This document shows, piece by piece, positions 50,410-60,687 of a stretch of 64,000 nucleotides of DNA. Where the stretch lies: positions 64,210 to 128,209 of the forward strand of contig JAUIRK010000434.1 in assembly GCA_030549495.1 (NCBI GenBank), in the 5' to 3' direction. Source of the stretch: Nectonema munidae. Its lineage: Eukaryota; Nematomorpha; Nectonematoida; Nectonematidae. The position numbers and the translations under genes are program-made. Under the pieces are notes generated by a model. It searched no databases and was not told the DNA's origin. It saw only the letters and a list, made by a program, of their open reading frames with translations. Within the stretch, counting starts at the first letter, position 1, and each line of letters starts with the position of its first letter.

Positions 50410-50960
50410 TAATCTAAATCATCGTAGTATACAGGTACTACGATAATTCATCTCCAAACTGTATACTACGATGGTTTCTATTCCAAATTACAAATGACTA
50501 GAGAGATAATGTTCAACTTTCTTTTCATATTTTGTTAGATGTAAGTTTTGATATACCTCATTAGGCGAGACGATGATACATAAGTTATTACCTATATACC
50601 TGTATTCTACGGTGGTTCATCTCCAACCTGTATATTGCGATGGTTCATCTTCAACCTGACAGTACATATTTTGCTGGATGTAAGAGTTGATATACATCAT
50701 TCGGAGAGACGATGTTACATAAGTTATTACCTATATTTTTGCCATTTTTGTCAAATAATCAAAACAAATTAAAGTATCGAAAAATATTCTCTAAAAAATC
50801 AAAAAATATCAAACTTCCTGTTCATAATTTGCTACATGAAAGATTTGATATACCTCATACGATGTTACAAAAGTTATGACATATATTTTTGAAATTTTCA
50901 CGATAATAAATAATAGAAATAATAATCAATATAAAATCCTGTAATCAAAGAATCGAAAAA
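50410..50960. repeat. Degenerate tandem units, mirror copy
   Basis: Reverse-complement copy of the 220-800 array in the right arm, with the same unit order and the same 19-bp hairpin. Confidence 0.6.
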
Positions 50961-50961
50961 T

Positions 50962-51149
50962 ATTCTTTAAAAAATCAAAAAATATTTATTCTTTTCAAAT
51001 ATATCGTTGGCTCCCGTTACTTTTAGTTTCCTATATGTATGATTTGATAAAAATGATTAGAGAGACTAAGTTTATCTTTCTATTCTAAAAGTAACGGGAG
51101 CCAACGATATATTTGAAAATAATAAATATTTTTTGATTTTTTAAAGAAT
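50962..51149. repeat. Foldback hairpin, mirror copy
   Basis: Mirror of 63-250 in the right arm, with the same two 65-bp arms and central loop. It lies about 60 bp inside the last base that can be paired in this window. Confidence 0.8.
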
Positions 51150-51211
51150 AAGTTGTAATAAATTAAGTTGTTTGTCGTTAATAAAGCTATTCTTACTAAA
51201 GTGAAAACAAT

Positions 51212-51773
51212 GATGCGTAAAATAAAACGCTATATAAAAAAGTCAATTTCTTTATTTGATAGCTTAGTATATCACAGTCACAGCTATGACAACAAAGTGA
51301 TTACTCATCTAGAAAAAGCACTATGATTTTGTGAAATAAATTAACACCATCGATCAAATTAAGAATGCATCAACATATAAGTTTGTCTTCAAAAAATATT
51401 TTTTCTCTAATTCTGGCAGAACTTCTTGATTTTTTTGCCGAACTAAAATTTAAACTATTATATTTAAATGAAAAAAAACAAGATTTTTTTATTATTTTTA
51501 CAAAAATTTATTAAAAAAATTAGATATTTGAAATGAATCTATTGGAAAATTTTTGAAATTTCTGTTTTTGGATATTTTCATTTGAAATATCAGTTTTTGG
51601 TAAAATAACGTCTAACTATATCAATAATATTTTATTAATAAATATTATTTATTATATTATTATTAAAAATTTTAAATTAAATTTGGATTAGAATTAAAAT
51701 TCTTACTACAATGATTAAACAGGGCTCAATATTGAACAAAAACTAATAAAATTTACTGTAAAAAGTTAGAGTA
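51212..51773. other. AT-rich DNA beyond the paired region
   Basis: First sequence without a mate in this window. AT-rich with long A/T runs. No gene seen. Confidence 0.5.
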
Positions 51774-51845
51774 CAGGGGTTCCTAAACTGGAGTTAACTG
51801 AGCCATCGCGGGCCCTAAAGGTTACATAAGAGGTCTGTGACAAAT
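51774..51845. mobile_element. Solitary hAT-like terminus
   Basis: CAGGGGTTCCTAAACTGG followed by GAGCCATCGCGGGCCC resembles a hAT 5' end. The matching opposite end was not found, possibly because the next element interrupts or replaced it. Confidence 0.4.
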
Positions 51846-52310
51846 TTTTGCATTATATGTAATGTTCCATAAAATATTAAAGTCATATATTTTTGAATAA
51901 AATTGAAATCTGGTTTGACGGACTTATTTGTTCTAAAACCGTTGACGGACTCAATGCATTTTTTCCGCTATTCTTATAACGTTATGTGCCTTCCTAAAAA
52001 GAAATTTAATAGTGATAACTATAAACGCGTGATGACAAAATTTCATATATATATAAAAAAAACCTTAATTGATAAAAATATTGAACAAAATATAAAATAA
52101 AATTAATTATCAATTTATTTAATCTAATATTAAAAAAATCAATTTTTATATATATTTTTTAACGCCATCTAAATAAAATATAAATTAAAAATGTCATATT
52201 ATGGATTTATCAAATTTTTTGAAATTTTTACTGATTTAGAAGAGTTATGAGTTATTTTATTCATTTCTCTGTATTTTGGAATCTACTTAGGAATTATAAT
52301 AGTGTAAAAC

Positions 52311-52921
52311 AGGCATGTCAAACTCGGAGTCCCATGAGGGCCAAAGGAGTGAATTTGTGTTCTCATGAGGGCCGCACTCCTACAATTATATTTAAAGTTG
52401 TTCAATAAAAATGATTGCAGAATATTTTACTTTTAACTTAGAAACATGTAATGGTTTGATAATATTCAAAAATGCAAGTACAAAGTCATGTATAGTTAAA
52501 CAAAATAATTTAATTAAAAAATTAGCAAGGATATAAATCTGTTCTTTATTTTAATATAAAAAAGTTTATAAGGCAACATACATGACTCACATGTATTTGA
52601 ATAAACTACAAATGAAATGCACATAAATTACAATATTTCAAAATAAACATTTATTGTTAATTATTCAAATACTTTACATGTTCTTGTCCGAGGCTTGACA
52701 CCTCTTGTTATTGACAATCTTTGCTATGTCTGGCTGAAATTTCTGTGCAGTGCGAACTTTTATAAGAGATGATAAGTAAAAATCAGTCAACCTAGTTCTC
52801 TAAGAAGTCTAAATCTACACTTATACATAAAATTATAATTAATAATACTGTAATCTGTGTGGGCCGCAAATCTGCTTGTAAAAGGCTGCATGCGGCCCGC
52901 GGGCCGCATATTCGACATGCC
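52311..52921. mobile_element. hAT MITE nested in piggyBac, TSD TGTAAAAC
   Basis: 611 bp beginning AGGCATGTCAAACTCGGAG and ending GGGCCGCATATTCGACATGCC, with internal GCGGCCCGCGGGCCGC. Identical TGTAAAAC flanks at 52303-52310 and 52922-52929. The CATGTCAAACT..GGGCCGC style is typical of a widespread hAT MITE group. The CAGG/CCTG end assignment could shift by one base. Confidence 0.88.
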
Positions 52922-52944
52922 TGTAAAACAAGAGGAATTGGGTG

Positions 52945-54241
52945 ACAGTACTGCTACTAGTTTTGTCCTTGCTAAAAATTTCTAGATCGATATTTTACTG
53001 ATAAGCTGTGGCTTCTTGAGAAAAATCACACTGATTTTGTATGCTATTGAACGCAAAGATTTGTTGATGATAAAAACCTATTACGTAATAGATGTATAAT
53101 AGGTCCTTTTTTACGAAGTTGCTTGGGACGCGATATGTTTACTCTCATTCACGTATTTTTACGTTTTGACAAAAAAAACGAGAGAGATGCTAATGACAAG
53201 ATTAGTCCCATTCGTAAAATCCATGATTATTTTTTTAAAGTTTTTTCATTGTATTGGAATCTTCATTCAGCCGTTACCAGAGATGAACAGTTTGTTACAT
53301 TTAGGGGAGGATGTCCAGTCAAAATATATGACCCCAAAAAACCCGGACAATAGGGTATAAAATTATATCACATAAACGACGCTAAATTTTATTATTGTCT
53401 ATCTCCCGAAATCTATGTGGGTCGTATTTCTGATAGAACTTACTTTTCTGGGCTAAATATTTGCAAAAGACTAATTGAAAATAGTAAAATACCTGAAGAG
53501 TGTGGCATTTACACAGATAGATTTTTTACTAGTCATTCCTTAGCTGTTTGGTGTAGTACAAAAAATTTATCATTGTGCGGAACTGTTATATCAAATAGGA
53601 GATTTGTCCCCTTAGTATTTAGACCCCCCTATCTTAGAAAATTGCGACTTAGTGAATGCGAAAGTAGAATAATATATTCCGATTATGTTTCTCTGAGCGC
53701 GTATATACCTAGACGTCATGCCGTACGTAACTTCAAAGTTGTATATATTATGTCCTCACAGCATAAAAACGTGCAAATCACTAATGTTGCTTCGAAACCT
53801 GGGAGCTTGTTGGAATATAACAAGTTCAAAGGTGGAGTTGATGTTGTGAATAAAATGCTAAGAGCTTACAAATCGTATAAACCCAATAGAAAGTGGACTT
53901 TTGCGCTATTTTCAAATTATCTAGATATTAGTGTGCTGAACTCATGGGTTATAGCAAAGTTCAATAGCCCTAGGGATTTCCCCAACACAAAACAAGGCGG
54001 TAGAAAGATATTTATAAAAATGCTTGCCCTGCGAATGGCTTAAAAATCTATGAAAATAAGATTTCTAACTTCAGAGTTATCCCTTTATGTCAAGCATTTA
54101 TTATCATACTATGGTTTTGAAAGTCGTAGTGAAGTAGAACCTACATCATCAAGCAAAGCTTCATGTTTTCTTTGCATCTCAAGAAAAAACAGAACTTCAC
54201 GTCGATGTGCAAAATGTGGAAATATGGTTTATTTGCTCTAA
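52945..54241 (+). pseudogene. piggyBac transposase, decayed
   Basis: DDE_Tnp_1_7 transposase remains in order. MGRDMFTLIHVFLRF starts at 53123, IRKIHDYF lies near 53208, and DEQFVTFRGGCPVKIYDPKK around 53283-53343 has the first catalytic Asp in DEQ. A stop follows at 53352-53354, after which the frame resumes: VGRISDRTYFSG at 53418, CGIYTDRFFTSHSLA near 53503 (second Asp), YNKFKGGVDVVNKM near 53817 (third Asp). A Cys-rich tail CFLCISRKN...CAKCGN lies at about 54163-54222 after another stop. All three catalytic Asp positions survive, but the in-frame stops and the shift before the tail make it inactive. A 208-codon stretch (53417-54043) is still open. It belongs to the same superfamily as the arm copies but is a clearly different lineage. 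Confidence 0.88.
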
Positions 54242-54649
54242 ATGCCTCTAAGTTTATAGTTTTAAAATAAATTTTTAACACCTGTTATATTTTTTTTTGA
54301 CTTTTTTAGACTAAGTTTTTTTTAAGTAAAAACCGGTTATTCGTGTTATGAGAATAGCTTGAAAATATAAATATATGCGTTGTAAAGTTAAATTCATAAA
54401 TTTTTTAAAATTATTATATATATATAAATTAACGCCATCTATTAATTTTTTATGATAAATTTATTATTTTTAAGTTTTGGTAAAAAATATAGCCACAATA
54501 TAATTTTTTTTACTAAAGATTAAACTTAAAATTGTAAAGAACATTTACATGTTAGTGGTAATTGAGGTTTCTATAATAAAATTTTGTGTAAATAGCGTTT
54601 TAATGTTGAGAGCGGAAAAAATACATAGAGTCCGTCAAGCGAGGGTTAA

Positions 54650-55140
54650 TTGAAACACATTCAGTAGGAATCTATATTTAGATACGAATAGAATTTTTTT
54701 GTTTTATTTTTTAATTATTCATTCAATATTATTATCGTTCTATTTTAACAAAGGTTGCAATGCAAACTTATCGATTCAGTTCGGAAAGTGCTTTGATATT
54801 CTATATCAAAGCATGGGGCTGTAGCTTGTTGTGGGCCTATATGATTAAAAAAAACCTTTAACCCCCTCCCCATATGTATAGATCTTTATGACCTATCTAA
54901 GAAAAGTTTATTTTATAAAACACTGTATAATATACAAGTATTAATTATTTGCCTAGTTTGTTTAAAGAAAAAAAACTAAAAAACACATAATAAAACATTT
55001 ACTCATTTATTTAAAGTAGAAATATTTTAATATAAATAACTTACAAATCCACATTAATATCCATTAAAGTAATTATCGAGTTACAAATGTACTTTTCTAG
55101 CACTTCTAGAAGCAAACTTGTAAATGATCGAAGAAAAATC
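54650..55140. other. AT-rich DNA, small hairpin
   Basis: No gene seen. A local inverted repeat CTTTGATATTCTATATCAAAG lies near 54790-54812. Confidence 0.45.
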
Positions 55141-55146
55141 GAAGGA

Positions 55147-56419
55147 CTACATGAGTCTACTTTCAATGCACATAAGGGACAGGGCATTGAGTCTGTCTTG
55201 CCCCATGGTTGATCGTAATGTATTTTTAATGCGTTTCAAGGCTGAAAATGAACGTTCGCCACTGCAATTGCTTATCATTAGACACAGGTAAATTCTTAAA
55301 ACAACAGATGCATTTGCGAAAGCATTAAACAAATCATGATTCATCGCAAATTTATTTATTTGTAGTTCAATACTTTAGGTAGAATCGGCTGATAACACTA
55401 TAGATTTAGACAATAACAGTTAAAAATATATAAATTCGTCGTGACAGTCAGGTTCTAAGTCCAAAAGTTATACACTATGCACCCACCAGAGAATAAAAGT
55501 GGACACACAATTTCTTTTCATTGTAAGAGGCTAAATTCATTAGGAACCCAAACTTCTCAGCCATAACACCATAAGCAGTTTTTCTCTGGTTCAATCATGA
55601 AGTCAGTTTGTTTGTGGACTTTGAATTTTGACGATGAGGATAGTTTAGTTTTTTGAGCGACTTCAATTTTTTTGTATTCACGCTCATAAAGACTTTTACT
55701 TTTGTCCTCAAACTATTCAAATTTTGTTATCAAAGATTTCACTTAATGAAAGCAGCATCTGAGTCGCAACGTTCAAATCCATATATTAGGACTGTAGAAC
55801 TTTACTTGTGATGTGAAATCTTTTCAATATTGATGACCACACTTGAAATAGCAATCCTGTTTCCAGGTACTGCCTGTAAACGTTATTTTGGCTTTTAAGT
55901 TACATCTTCAGACATACTCACTACAACAGCCTTGATAACTAAGTATCCTTTTTTAAGTCCATGAAATGCATACCATCGGGTAACAATCGTCTTAATTTTG
56001 CTATATCTAAAGGCTTCAAACTTGTCATGGGAAGATTCTATCCATTTTTGAAATTTAGAAGAAGACATGCAATTTCTGTACAAAATCAAAAGAAAAAAAA
56101 GGGCCTCAACACAACAAACAACTGCGCTTTGACCCACAAGGTTCAGCAAATGCGCAGAGCATGGTATATATTCTGTAAGACTATTTGTTATGCGTATTAA
56201 TGCATGAAAGCCTACATATTTTCTACTCATGTTTGAGGCATCATCATAAGATTGTCCCCTACAATCATTGATAGAAATTCCATTTTCAAATAGAAAATCT
56301 AACAAATGTTCAACTGGTTCATCAGAACGGACATAAAGAAAAATTAGCGTTAGTTGATCGGTATGCGACAAATCAGATGTCGAATGAACACTCATGGAAT
56401 AAAACTTTGGGTTCCTCAT
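55147..56419 (-). pseudogene. Decayed hAT (ZMYM1-type) transposase
   Basis: Read from the minus strand, the N-proximal piece (56419-55895) has SMSVHSTSDLSHTDQLTLIF, CRGQSYDDASNMS, IPCSAHLLNLVGQSA and TRWYAFHGL, matching DUF4371/ZMYM1-like hAT transposases. After about 550 bp of interrupted sequence the C-terminal hAT dimerisation region follows (55344-55147): LRIYLCLMISNCSGERSFSA, then LKRIKNTLRSTMGQDRLNAL. The catalytic Asp of the first piece (HSTSD...) and the GQSYDDASNM block are present. The middle insertion domain is broken by stops. It is a dead element. Termini and target duplication were not identified. Confidence 0.85.
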
Positions 56420-57455
56420 TTCTGTAATAATTAATTCTTGTACTTCATTACCTATTCGGGTAATAAATTAGGTGCATATCGTGGATGACAAGTATGGCGT
56501 ACGACCAGTTCTTTTGTTACTAGAAAGTTTTTTATTTCATTCTTTTCATGGCTAACTATCGTTCTTATATGTCAATATTTTTACTATCTTGAGTGGCCTA
56601 AATAAGAGTTTGCAATACAAAACTAAAATGAAAATTTTAAAGAGAAAGTTAAAGCAATGATTTGGAAATATGATTTATTGTGGATTGGTTTCCAAAGTGA
56701 AGCCTTTTAAACACTTCATGACTTTCCTGAAAGATCAGATGAATATTGAAATGAACCATTTATATATACATACTGAAGAAGTAAAAGTACTCTCTATTCA
56801 TCATTTAATTAGTTTGAGGAATAGTTTTAGGGTTTAGTTTTTCCAAAAATTTTACTAAGAATAAATGGATAAAGATGGATTTCAAATAAATATAGGTGAA
56901 GTAAGAAGATTGAGCGCAATGGAAGAAGATCTAATTCAACCAGTTAAATTTGTTGAATTTCTGGTTACACACGAAAAATGAGTACTGTAAATTGACATCC
57001 ATAGCGATCACACATGTGATATCCTCCCTACAATATATTTGTATGAACACGCTTTCTTTCAGCTTCTTTATATCAAATCTAAATACAGAAAACGAATGGA
57101 TGTAAAATCGGATCTTCGCTTAAAACTCTCCACCATTGTACCACACATTTATGTCGTTATTTCAACAAAGCAACTTCTCCCATTTTATTAAAATCTAATG
57201 TTTTCATTTTGTTTCTTCTTATCGGATTTCAATTTTAGTGCATAATATTCCAAATCAAAAGACACTTTAACTATCAGCTTTAATGAATTGCCTACATATA
57301 TTTATAATTTCATTAATAAATTTCATCTCAGGAGTGTCCGCAAGATAATTATTTTAATGTTATGTAGGATAAAATGTTTGAGAAATACTGAAATAGAGTA
57401 ATATTTTATTTACGAGTTCTAAATACTGGTTGACAGAATGCCTAATGATCTAAAC
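56420..57455. other. AT-rich intergenic DNA
   Basis: No gene, RNA or repeat recognised. Confidence 0.5.
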
Positions 57456-58102
57456 CGGGATGCTCGACCTTTTTGGTTAGTGGGCCAAAACTTTATTATA
57501 TTATTAATTAATATATTAATTTTAAGCAAAAAACATAATTACTATAAATATATTTAGGAATAACAATTATCAACGAAAAAAAATCAAACACAATTTATTT
57601 AAAAAGCGTGGGGCAAAGTAGGGATGGTTAAAAGCAGAATTCGATAACTCAAGGTTCGATTTTTTTGACAACTCAAGGGTTCGATACCGCATCAAGCCTG
57701 TTTTCCACATAGTTCGATATAATTGGCGCAATTGTGTCTTTTAGATGAAAACACGCTACATATTTATTTAGAAAGCATATTTATATTAAAAATATTTAAT
57801 AGATCATGTTTACTTTTACCTGAATAGATATGTTAATTTGGCTTTTAAGACGTTTTAATATAGTTTTCATTTTAAAAACGACCTTATTTAAGATGTATTA
57901 ATTAGTAGATTTATTTTAACAGGTTTTTTGAAGTAAATTTAAATTTATAACTTAATGAAAAAGGAACTATACTTAATTTTTAGCTTTTATTGAAAAAAGC
58001 AAGATTCAAAATATATTTCCACATTGTTTAGAATTGTGAATGAAAAAGTGGACGACAAATCGGGACACCAGGGGCCTGCTGGCGACATATTGAGCATCCC
58101 TG
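57456..58102. mobile_element. hAT MITE with SINE inside
   Basis: The left end CGGGATGCTCGACCTTTTTG and the right end (complement) CAGGGATGCTCAATATGTCG form inverted termini of hAT type, with GGCC-rich subterminal sequence on both sides. The flanks CTAAAC and CTAAGC are only partly alike, so the target duplication has decayed. A SINE at about 57619-57760 lies inside. Confidence 0.7.
57619..57760 (+). mobile_element. tRNA-derived SINE, copy 3
   Basis: B box GGTTCGATACC at 57678-57688, then ATCAAGCCTGTTTTCCACAT, GCGCAATTGTGTC and the tail AGATGAAAACACGC. The central part shows a local duplication of AACTCAAGG(G)TTCGAT. It is the same family as the two arm copies. Confidence 0.7.
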
Positions 58103-59555
58103 GGCTAAGCAGTCAACCTCAGTTAAATTCTCCATTGTACATTCTTATCTGTCTATTATGGTTAATGGAATTAAAATTTTAAAATGTTTATTTAAATATT
58201 TTCATTCTGCTTTTGCTCTAATTTAGCTGTTGTTGTTCTTTTCATTTTGGTTACGTCATTGTTTATGGTTTGTCTATATTTTTTCCTATGATTTTTCTTT
58301 TTAAATAAAATCCTAGATGGCTTCACTTTATCTAAACTTTTAAATACTAACGCTCGTATATTTTAACTATTAGTGTTAATGACATTATGTTTTTTTTGTA
58401 TTATTATTTTCATTATTTTTTAGAAGCATTAGTTTTACTTATAAAAATTATGCTAGCACAACTCATACTTGACAATTCGTACCTCAAGAACTTGTATGTG
58501 GGGAACTCATACCAGTTTTTGCTTATTTAAATATGAAATACGAAATAAATTATAAAAAAATAAAATTTTATTACTAAAAATTGTTGAAGAATTTTTTCAA
58601 ATTATATTACCTAGTTTCAATACATTTTTTGCACGAATTATATTTAATTACCTTATGCTTGACTAAGAAAGTGTATATTTCAAGGGAGTTTTTGGGGTGG
58701 TTCGTAGAAACTGAAATTAAATAAATTCCAGGAAATTTGAATAATTTTTATCCGATTAATACTTATTTTGCTGGATTTTACTAAACTATATAATTTCAAC
58801 AACCTTCACCGGATTTGACTATACCATATATAGTTTTATCTCATAAACTATTATTATTTCTTTATGGATTTTACAAAAGAATATTCCGTACCTTCCTTTT
58901 ATTTTCTCTGTTGAGACAGATCAAATTGGAAGTATGCAACAATGAGGAAAATGACAGGTTTTTTAGTCAAATTATTTTCAAATAGACACATCAGGTGAAT
59001 GAATCTTTTGGATGTGGGTTTTGTATTCACGATATTCTAGGGCTTTTTAAGTCATCAGTCGAATAATTTAATATCGACAGTATTAAGTTTTGTAGGATGA
59101 TAAAAATATTTATCTTATGAAATTCCATCTATTATGTAAACATGCAAATATTTCCTCAATTAACTATAGTATTGAATTTATTATTTTTTTGGTTTAGATT
59201 TTGACAAAAGCTTGTGAAAAAGTTTAAGGGAACAAAATTTACTGCGAAATTCATTTAATCTTAAAATGTTAAATATTTCTGAAAATATATATAAAAAAAT
59301 ATTACAAATGAGGTTATTTAATATGATCAGTTTCTTTGAAATTCGGTTAAGTTTAGTCAAATGCGTTTAATTTGGGTAACAAATGATGATCTTTTCCACA
59401 CTATTAAAATATCCGAGGAAATCTCTATTTATATTTTCAAAAGAACTTCTCTCCAGTTGAAATAATATTGAAATTTAAACAATGTGGTTTGAAAAATTAA
59501 TATAACCAAATAATTTTCTACAATTTGAACATTATTGATGAAATCTAGTCCTTTT
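58103..59555. other. AT-rich intergenic DNA upstream of OGT
   Basis: No gene recognised. Very AT-rich with many T runs. Confidence 0.5.
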
Positions 59556-59559
59556 ATAT

Positions 59560-59815
59560 TAAATTCGGTCAAATAGTACATATTTGTTTAAACCAGGTAA
59601 CATTACATAAAATTCGATAATTTATAGAACTATTATATTTCGTTAAAGCCGACCAAATTTGTTAAAATTCGAAAAGGTTAGTTAAATTTGGTGAATTTCG
59701 TTGAATTCAGTTCATTCAAATTTGATAATTCAGTTAAATCCAGCAAAATTAGTTATACTCCGGTGAAAATGATTTGCAGAATTTAATTTCGCTGAAATTC
59801 AGTCAATTCGGTGTT
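59560..59815. repeat. Degenerate AATTCGGTTAAAT iterations
   Basis: Short related motifs such as AAATTCGGTCAAAT, AAATTTGGTGAATT, AATTCAGTTAAAT and AAATTCAGTCAATTCGGTG recur about every 15-30 bp. They end about 110 bp before the OGT start codon. This looks like a decayed simple repeat. A regulatory role is possible but unsupported. Confidence 0.5.
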
Positions 59816-59924
59816 TTGCAAGGGAGGGGGCACAATAAACTCAAATGGGGCAGATATCTATTTTTTTAAAATTGAGTTGAAGTCATTCTTGTTATAATTT
59901 TAGAATATTTCATCAATATCCAAA

Positions 59925-60687
59925 ATGAACCAGAGTGAAGTTAAAAAACAGAGACAAGAACAGTATCTTCGTTGGAAGCAAAGTAAAATTTTTAGCATAC
60001 ACCCTTGTCTCTATTAATATAGTTTATTTTTGTTTTCAGCCCTTATTGATCTTGCTCATAAAGAACACCAAAAGGGAAATCACGAAAAAGCTGAACAGCA
60101 TGCAATGATGCTGTGGAAGCAAGAACCCGAAAATCCTTCCCTTCTCCTACTTCTTGCTTCAATTCATTATCACCTCAAAACCTTTGAAAAGTAAATAACT
60201 GTCAATTGATTAATTTCTCATAAGGGGAAGAGCGAGTTAGTGAGGTAGTAAGTAAGATGCATAGCTATTGTCACGCAAATGAAGATTTCTCGATGAAGAC
60301 ACACTTTACTTTTTTAAGATGCGCAAACTTTGCTGTTCTTGCAATCAAAGCAAACCCCCCTAATTCCAGAGTCCTATTTCATATACGCCAATGTTTTGAA
60401 AGAGAAAGGTTTTTTATCCGACGCTGTTGAACACTATCAACGAAGCTTACACCTCAAACCAGATTTCATCGATTGTTACATTAATCTGGCTTCAACTCTT
60501 GTTGAAGCTCATGATTATGAAGGAGCGATCAAGGCATATCTGAGTGCACTTCAGTTCAACCCTGTACGAATTTTGTTCTTCTATTTACCTGTCAATATTT
60601 TCTCTTTCTTATTTTAAGGATTTGTATTCAGTTCGTAATGAACTTGGAAATGTTTTAAAATTAATGGGTTATCTCAATGAAGCTAAA
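59925..60687 (+). CDS. O-GlcNAc transferase-like TPR protein, 5' exons
   Basis: First four coding exons of an OGT (UDP-GlcNAc peptide O-GlcNAc transferase) homologue: 59925-59982, 60040-60190, 60319-60563, 60619-60687, with introns of 57, 128 and 55 bp (GT-AG). The start is [19 protein letters not shown]. The next segments, [20 protein letters not shown] and [14 protein letters not shown], track the OGT N-terminus. They are followed by [42 protein letters not shown] and [20 protein letters not shown], which are TPR helices of the superhelix that presents protein substrates. The order is exact, but identity to human, fly and worm OGT looks much lower than those have to each other. Exon 3 has a C6 run (60355-60360) where C5 would keep frame, an apparent one-base shift. 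With C5 the four exons encode 174 residues ending at EAK with phase 0. The rest of the TPRs and the catalytic domain are not in the window. Confidence 0.88.

Larger units (their letters stand above)
25772..51211. repeat. Right arm of giant palindrome
   Basis: Reverse complement of 1-25641. It ends at about 51211 only because its mate reaches the window start, so homology could continue to the right. It carries a private patch near 38280-38321 and lacks the 6560-6779 insertion of the left arm. Confidence 0.97.
51933..54649 (+). mobile_element. 2.7-kb piggyBac element
   Basis: The left end (from about 51935) has GTTGACGGACTCAATGCATT then TTTTCCGCT. The right end in reverse complement (54649 leftward) reads TTAACCC, TCGCTTGACGGACTC, TATGTATTTTTTCCGCT. 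They match as terminal inverted repeats next to a TTAA at 54646-54649. The left TTAA has become CTAA. The element contains transposase remains (about 52945-54241) and a later hAT MITE (52311-52921). Confidence 0.75.

Noticed and set aside
1-51211. A pure assembly artefact
   Set aside because: Not excluded, but the private insertion in one arm and the private patch in the other make a simple read foldback less likely.
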